Origin: Actinomycetota bacterium | GTDB taxonomy: Bacteria > Actinomycetota > Actinomycetes > Nanopelagicales > Nanopelagicaceae | DNA length: 54,240 nucleotides | Assembly (NCBI GenBank): GCA_947450545.1 | Contig: CANFVU010000006.1 | Coordinates: 1-54,240, forward strand | Direction: 5' to 3' | Shown: positions 53,866 to 54,240 of the stretch, piece after piece | Layout: every line of letters starts with the position of its first letter | How positions within the stretch are numbered: position 1 is the stretch's first letter | Notes under the pieces: generated by a model | Databases searched by the model: none | What the model was told of the DNA's origin: nothing | What the model saw: the letters and a program-made list of their open reading frames with translations, nothing else | Program-made: the position numbers and the translations under genes

Positions 53866-54240
53866 ATGAAGAAAATCTCAATCGCTGCCGCCCTCGCTGC
53901 TGCAGCAATCTCAGCATCAACACTTGCACCAGCGCAAGCTGCACTCCCAACTCTCACAGCAGGTGTTCTCACAATCGGCACAGATGATCCAGCGTATGGA
54001 CCATGGTTTGATAGCAATACTCCTTCAAATGGAAAAGGCTACGAATCTGCAGTGGCTTATGCAGTTGCAAAGCAACTTGGTTACCCAGCATCAAAAGTGA
54101 AGTGGGTCAAAGCTTCATTCAATAGCGTGATTCAGCCTGGTAAGAAGTCATTTGATTTCGATATCAACCAAATCTCAATCACAGCTGAACGCGCAAAGGT
54201 TGTCGACTTCTCGACTGGTTACTACGACGTTGCCCAAGCA
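53866..54240 (+). CDS. amino-acid ABC transporter substrate-binding protein (family 3), 3' end outside window
   Basis: The first 125 residues of a secreted binding protein. A signal peptide ends near APAQA; then LTIGTDDPAYGPWF and GYESAVAYAVAKQLGY follow the polar-amino-acid (HisJ/GlnH) family start, and QISITAERAKVVDFS is the hinge motif. AGGAGG lies seven bases before ATG 53866. Because a SAM-sensing riboswitch precedes it, methionine or a sulfur-containing relative is the likely ligand; this is inference. Confidence 0.9.
   Translation, partial: MKKISIAAALAAAAISASTLAPAQAALPTLTAGVLTIGTDDPAYGPWFDSNTPSNGKGYESAVAYAVAKQLGYPASKVKWVKASFNSVIQPGKKSFDFDINQISITAERAKVVDFSTGYYDVAQA

Overview
The window looks like chromosome of a small-genome, moderate-GC actinobacterium. 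Freshwater acI (Nanopelagicales/Planktophila-type) is my best guess, inferred from gene content, compact spacing and gene order; no marker gene settles it. Long stretches follow the order known from Mycobacterium tuberculosis: thrS-HIT-PI synthase-acyltransferase (Rv2614c-Rv2611c), trpD/ctaE-qcrCAB/ctaF-ctaD-ctaC/adenosine kinase/erpA (Rv2192c-Rv2204c) and gcvT/pepA/sucB/epimerase/lipB-lipA/DUF4191/RDD/glnA (Rv2211c-Rv2220). I see no transposase, integrase, CRISPR array or phage gene.

Layout: 1-4.3 kb phospholipid/PIM synthesis and thrS; 4.3-6.1 kb p-aminobenzoate (folate) synthesis; 6.1-6.9 kb three tRNAs (Gly, Cys, Val) and a cupin; 6.9-12.4 kb a metabolic patch (PAP2 phosphatase, isochorismatase-like hydrolase, cytochrome P450, cysteine-synthase-like enzyme, FAD amine oxidase behind a structured leader, DEDDh exonuclease); 12.4-21.4 kb trpD, a degenerate receiver and the complete cytochrome bc1-aa3 module; 21.5-26 kb a desulfurase-like protein, sugar/nucleoside kinase, ErpA, NadA and two small membrane proteins; 26.1-29 kb a cobalamin riboswitch driving btuFCD; 29-31.6 kb gcvT and pepA; 31.7-35.7 kb lpd-sucB-epimerase; 35.7-40 kb an amine-oxidase-like flavoprotein, a Gfo/Idh oxidoreductase and an MMPL exporter; 40.2-45.3 kb lipB-lipA-acyltransferase-DUF4191, RDD protein, glnA; 45.3-48.2 kb mmsA and a class III transaminase; 48.2-52.7 kb MarC, EamA, ABC-F and a GSA-type aminotransferase; 52.7-54.2 kb a glutamine amidotransferase and a SAM-IV riboswitch in front of an amino-acid-binding protein cut by the window end.

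The genes interlock. LipB/LipA make the lipoyl groups carried by SucB, which Lpd reoxidises; GcvT belongs to another lipoate-dependent complex. ErpA can supply Fe-S clusters to NadA, LipA and the Rieske protein. QcrCAB with CtaCDEF forms the respiratory supercomplex.

A strong theme is leaderless transcription: at least twelve genes have a TANNNT -10 hexamer placed exactly 12 to 7 bases before the start codon. This fixes several starts and reveals two divergent promoters with overlapping -10 boxes. The most novel-looking element is an uncharacterised leader RNA with mutually exclusive pairings upstream of the FAD oxidoreductase near 10.3 kb.
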